From Chloroflexota bacterium (lineage in GTDB: Bacteria > Chloroflexota > UBA11872 > VXNJ01): 64,000 bases of DNA. The notes below the pieces were generated by a model. It had not been told where the DNA came from, ran no database searches, and was given only the letters and a program-made list of their open reading frames with translations. The stretch lies in NCBI GenBank assembly GCA_026707405.1, contig JAPOWW010000002.1, positions 1 through 64,000 of the forward strand, read 5' to 3'. The stretch's first letter is position 1. Each line of letters starts with the position of its first letter. This document shows, one piece after another, positions 61,730 to 64,000 of the stretch. The position numbers and the translations under genes were made by a program.

Positions 61730-62905
61730 CTAGAGCTGTAGCTTCGCGAGCCTCTCTAGCCCTTCCGTGAGTCGATCGTCGGGAGTGGTCAGCGAAATGC
61801 GAAAGTGGGAGTCGCCGCTCGGCCCGAATCCCAGACCTGGCGTGACTATCACTCCGACCTCGTTGATCGCCTTGGCCGCGAACTCGCTCGAATCGTAGCC
61901 CGACGGGACAGGAGTCCAGACGTAGAGGCTGGCTTTCGGGACTTCCGGCTCCAGGTCCATATTTCGCAGGATTTCGACTACCTGATCGCGTCTACGCTCG
62001 TAGATCGCGTTTCGGTCATCGATCCAGGACTGCGGCAGCTCTATTGCTTCGATTGCCGCCTCCTGGACGGCGGCGAATATGCCTGAGTCCATGTTGCTCT
62101 TCACTCGGTAAAGCGCCTCGACCAGCCGGGCGTTGCCCGCCGCCCAGCCTATCCGCCAGCCTGTCATGTTGTACGTCTTGGAAAGCGAGTGGAACTCGAT
62201 CGCGCATTCGTCGGCGCCTGGCACTTCCAGAATGCTGGGCGCCCGGTAACCATCGAAAGTCACCTCGGAGTAGGCGGCATCCTGGCATACGGCGAGGCCG
62301 TGTTGAAGGCCAAACTCCACGACCCGCTCATAGAAGTCCGGTCCGGCAACCGCGGAAGTCGGGTTATTGGGATAGCAAAGCCAGATAGCCTTGGCTCTCG
62401 CCAGCACTTCTGCCGGAATTGCGTCCAGATCCGGCATCCAAGCGAGCTCCGCTTTCAGGGGCATGAAGTGGACCTGCCCGCCTACGAGATTTGCGCCAAT
62501 GCTGTATACGGGATAGCCCGGATCGGGCACCAGCACGAAGTCGCCCGGATTGATCAGCGCCAGCGGCATGTGAGCTATGCCCTCTTTGGAGCCAATCAGC
62601 GGGACTAGCTGGCTGCCGGGATCGACGTCTACCCCGAACCGCCGGGCGTACCAGCCGGAAATCGCCTCTCGAAAGGTGTCGAGGCCGTCCTCACAGTACT
62701 GATGAGTGGATGGGTCCTGGGCCCCGGCATAGAGCCTGTCGATCACCGCCTGCGGCGTCGGAAGGTCTGGATCTCCCTTGGCCAGGGTAATCACGTCAAC
62801 CCCGGAAGCGGCCTTCTCATCCCGCAGCTTGTCAAGGCGGGCAAACAGGTACGGGGGCAGCTCTTCGATCCTGTCTGCGAGCTTAATTTCGGGGTTTGCT
62901 TTCAT
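61730..62905 (-). CDS. dapL: LL-diaminopimelate aminotransferase
   Basis: Class I PLP enzyme that makes LL-diaminopimelate directly from tetrahydrodipicolinate. Typical DapL blocks: ITLAKGDPDLPTPQAVIDRL, IGSKEGIAHMPLALINPGD, LCYPNNPTSAVA, the Schiff-base Lys in FHSLSKTYNMTGWRIGWAAG, and the C-terminal FRISLTTPDDRL. 391 aa. It lies 35 bases after dapF, which supports DapL over other aspartate aminotransferase-like enzymes. It implies lysine synthesis by the aminotransferase route. Confidence 0.88.
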   Translation of the reverse strand: MKANPEIKLADRIEELPPYLFARLDKLRDEKAASGVDVITLAKGDPDLPTPQAVIDRLYAGAQDPSTHQYCEDGLDTFREAISGWYARRFGVDVDPGSQLVPLIGSKEGIAHMPLALINPGDFVLVPDPGYPVYSIGANLVGGQVHFMPLKAELAWMPDLDAIPAEVLARAKAIWLCYPNNPTSAVAGPDFYERVVEFGLQHGLAVCQDAAYSEVTFDGYRAPSILEVPGADECAIEFHSLSKTYNMTGWRIGWAAGNARLVEALYRVKSNMDSGIFAAVQEAAIEAIELPQSWIDDRNAIYERRRDQVVEILRNMDLEPEVPKASLYVWTPVPSGYDSSEFAAKAINEVGVIVTPGLGFGPSGDSHFRISLTTPDDRLTEGLERLAKLQL

Positions 62906-62940
62906 CGTGTCTATCCTGTGGTTTTGCGGAGACCGCTTGA

Positions 62941-63801
62941 TCAGCTTACGACTTGGTAGATTGAAGTCGCGTGCAGTTGGCCTTCGAACACGCGCTCAGC
63001 GGGGCCGGTCATAATCACTTCGCTTCCTTCTCCCCGCCATTCCAGTTCCAGAGCGCCGCCGTCGACTTGAAGCTCGATTGCCCCAGGCTCGGCGCGTCCC
63101 GTGACCACGGCGGCCGCCGCCGTCGCCGAGGCTCCCGATCCGCAGGCTAGTGTGATGCCGGCGCCGCGTTCCCATACTCGCATTCTCAGGTTTTGAGGAC
63201 CGATCACCTGGCAAATTTCGAAGTTGACGCGTTGGGGAAAGACGGGGTGGTTTTCCACCTTGGGACCGATGTTCTCCAGGTCGAACGCGTTCACGTCTTC
63301 AACGAACGCAACAGCGTGAGGATTGCCCATCGACAAGGCCGTGATTGAAAGTTCAGCGCCATCGACTGACAGCGCGCGATTTACGATTCGGTCTCCTTGC
63401 ATGTCGATGGGAATCAAGGCCGGGTCGAACTCGGGCACGCCCATTCCAACCGTTACGCGATAGCGATCCGGTTCGGCTTCGGCCACGCGAATCCAGCGGG
63501 GTCCGGCGCCGGTCAATACGTCGGTCTTCTCCTCGCCGATTTCTCCGCGCTCATGCAGGAAGCGGGCGAAGCAGCGAATCCCGTTACCGCACATCTCGCC
63601 GATTGAGCCGTCCGGGTTGTACATTTTCATTTCGAGTCCGCGGTCGTTGTCGCCGTCGATGAGAATGAGTCCATCGGCGCCGATTCCGAAATGCCGGTCG
63701 CACACGTCGACCGCCAGTCGGCTCCAGTCCTCCGATGATTCTCTGCGAGCATCGACCATGACGAAATCGTTGCCCGCGCCGTGCATTTTGCTGAAGTCCA
63801 T
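62941..63801 (-). CDS. dapF: Diaminopimelate epimerase
   Basis: Converts LL- to meso-diaminopimelate. Two pseudo-symmetric halves with the two catalytic cysteines in MCGNGIRCFARF and LACGSGASATAAA; the N-terminus FSKMHGAGNDFVMVDARR is diagnostic. ATG 63801 gives the standard N-terminus (286 aa); a TTG at 63819 is just after GAGGAG but with too short a spacing. Together with dapL it completes the path to lysine and, if made, peptidoglycan. Confidence 0.95.
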   Translation of the reverse strand: MDFSKMHGAGNDFVMVDARRESSEDWSRLAVDVCDRHFGIGADGLILIDGDNDRGLEMKMYNPDGSIGEMCGNGIRCFARFLHERGEIGEEKTDVLTGAGPRWIRVAEAEPDRYRVTVGMGVPEFDPALIPIDMQGDRIVNRALSVDGAELSITALSMGNPHAVAFVEDVNAFDLENIGPKVENHPVFPQRVNFEICQVIGPQNLRMRVWERGAGITLACGSGASATAAAAVVTGRAEPGAIELQVDGGALELEWRGEGSEVIMTGPAERVFEGQLHATSIYQVVS

Positions 63802-63888
63802 AGGTACGGCTGTCAACACTCCTCGTTTTCTCGAACGTCAATGCGCGCCCGCTCTTGCGAAGCGGTCGGTAACTCAACTATAGGGTAC

Positions 63889-63905
63889 AAAACGAGATAA
63901 TCTCG
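63889..63905 (-). terminator. Weak terminator after the gene at the right edge
   Basis: On the minus strand CGAGA-TTA-TCTCG followed by TTTT, ten bases after the stop at 63915. The stem is only 5 bp. Confidence 0.3.
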
Positions 63906-63914
63906 GTAGTGTGG

Positions 63915-64000
63915 CTATGCGCCCTCGCCGGCGAGGAACTCACGGATTCGGCGTGAGACCCCGTCCACCGTGTCCCGACCTCGCGGATACCATTCGACGC
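63915..64000 (-). CDS. C-terminal end of a protein, possibly MiaA (partial)
   Basis: Only the last 27 codons are in the window, ending VEWYPRGRDTVDGVSRRIREFLAGEGA and TAG at 63917-63915. The W-Y/F pattern followed by a closing amphipathic helix resembles the end of tRNA dimethylallyltransferase, a common neighbour of dapF and hflX. The assignment is tentative. It runs off the right edge. Confidence 0.45.
   Translation of the reverse strand, partial: VEWYPRGRDTVDGVSRRIREFLAGEGA

Overview
The window looks like chromosomal DNA of a GC-rich (by eye near 60%) bacterium, most likely a Chloroflexota of the Dehalococcoidia/SAR202 kind. This rests on gene content and is an inference. The pointers are Tat-type lipoproteins followed by V/E/K-rich or Pro-Thr-rich linkers, menaquinone synthesis by the futalosine route, an LL-diaminopimelate aminotransferase, a DUF3048 lipoprotein, and a neighbourhood rich in Gfo/Idh/MocA oxidoreductases, beta-propeller proteins and a sugar ABC importer. 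Codon use looks uniform. No rRNA, CRISPR array or complete insertion sequence was seen.

Layout. 1-4700: an NHL propeller protein (cut by the window edge), a Gfo/Idh oxidoreductase, a HAD phosphatase and an amidase. 4830-9450: a TetR regulator with its own palindromic operator, overlapping mqnE-mqnA-mqnC and followed by mqnD, a menaquinone operon. 9600-22620: a carbohydrate block with a zinc-less medium-chain dehydrogenase, an importer (binding protein and two permeases, with a hairpin after the binding-protein gene), a GH20-like hexosaminidase, a second Gfo/Idh enzyme, an SMP-30 lactonase, a neutral-ceramidase-like protein and a class III aminotransferase; thyX sits inside it. 22700-27640: glycan or lipid genes (rfbD-like, two GT2 enzymes, a B12-type radical SAM protein). 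27825-40556: rex-nuoACDGHIJKLMN on the minus strand, without nuoB, nuoE or nuoF. 40680-49700: a HyuA-type ATPase, a MidA/NDUFAF7-like methyltransferase, a TIM-barrel epimerase, serS, lysS, greA and guaB. 50224-57166: tRNA-His, a LysM protein, a cyclase-fold protein, an RNase J-like enzyme, DUF3048 and a YugP-type peptidase in a repeat-rich stretch. 57167-64000: a tyrosine recombinase, a DUF2157/GDYXXLXY pair, and a miaA(partial)-dapF-dapL-hflX run.

How the parts fit. The mqn operon makes menaquinone, the likely electron acceptor for the Nuo complex. Rex, an NADH/NAD+ sensor, heads the nuo operon, and a Rex-type palindrome overlaps its -10 region. A methyltransferase of the family that modifies the NuoD homologue in mitochondria lies just past rex.

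The most unusual signals are non-coding. A 12-bp motif, AACTTKACATAA, occurs in six intergenic sites, one of them just upstream of the tyrosine recombinase, and resembles the XerD half of a dif site. Two REP-like hairpins share an identical-type 11-nt loop on different stems. Three genes with conserved N-termini (nuoG, the hyuA-like gene, hflX) have no ATG, GTG or TTG at the expected start.
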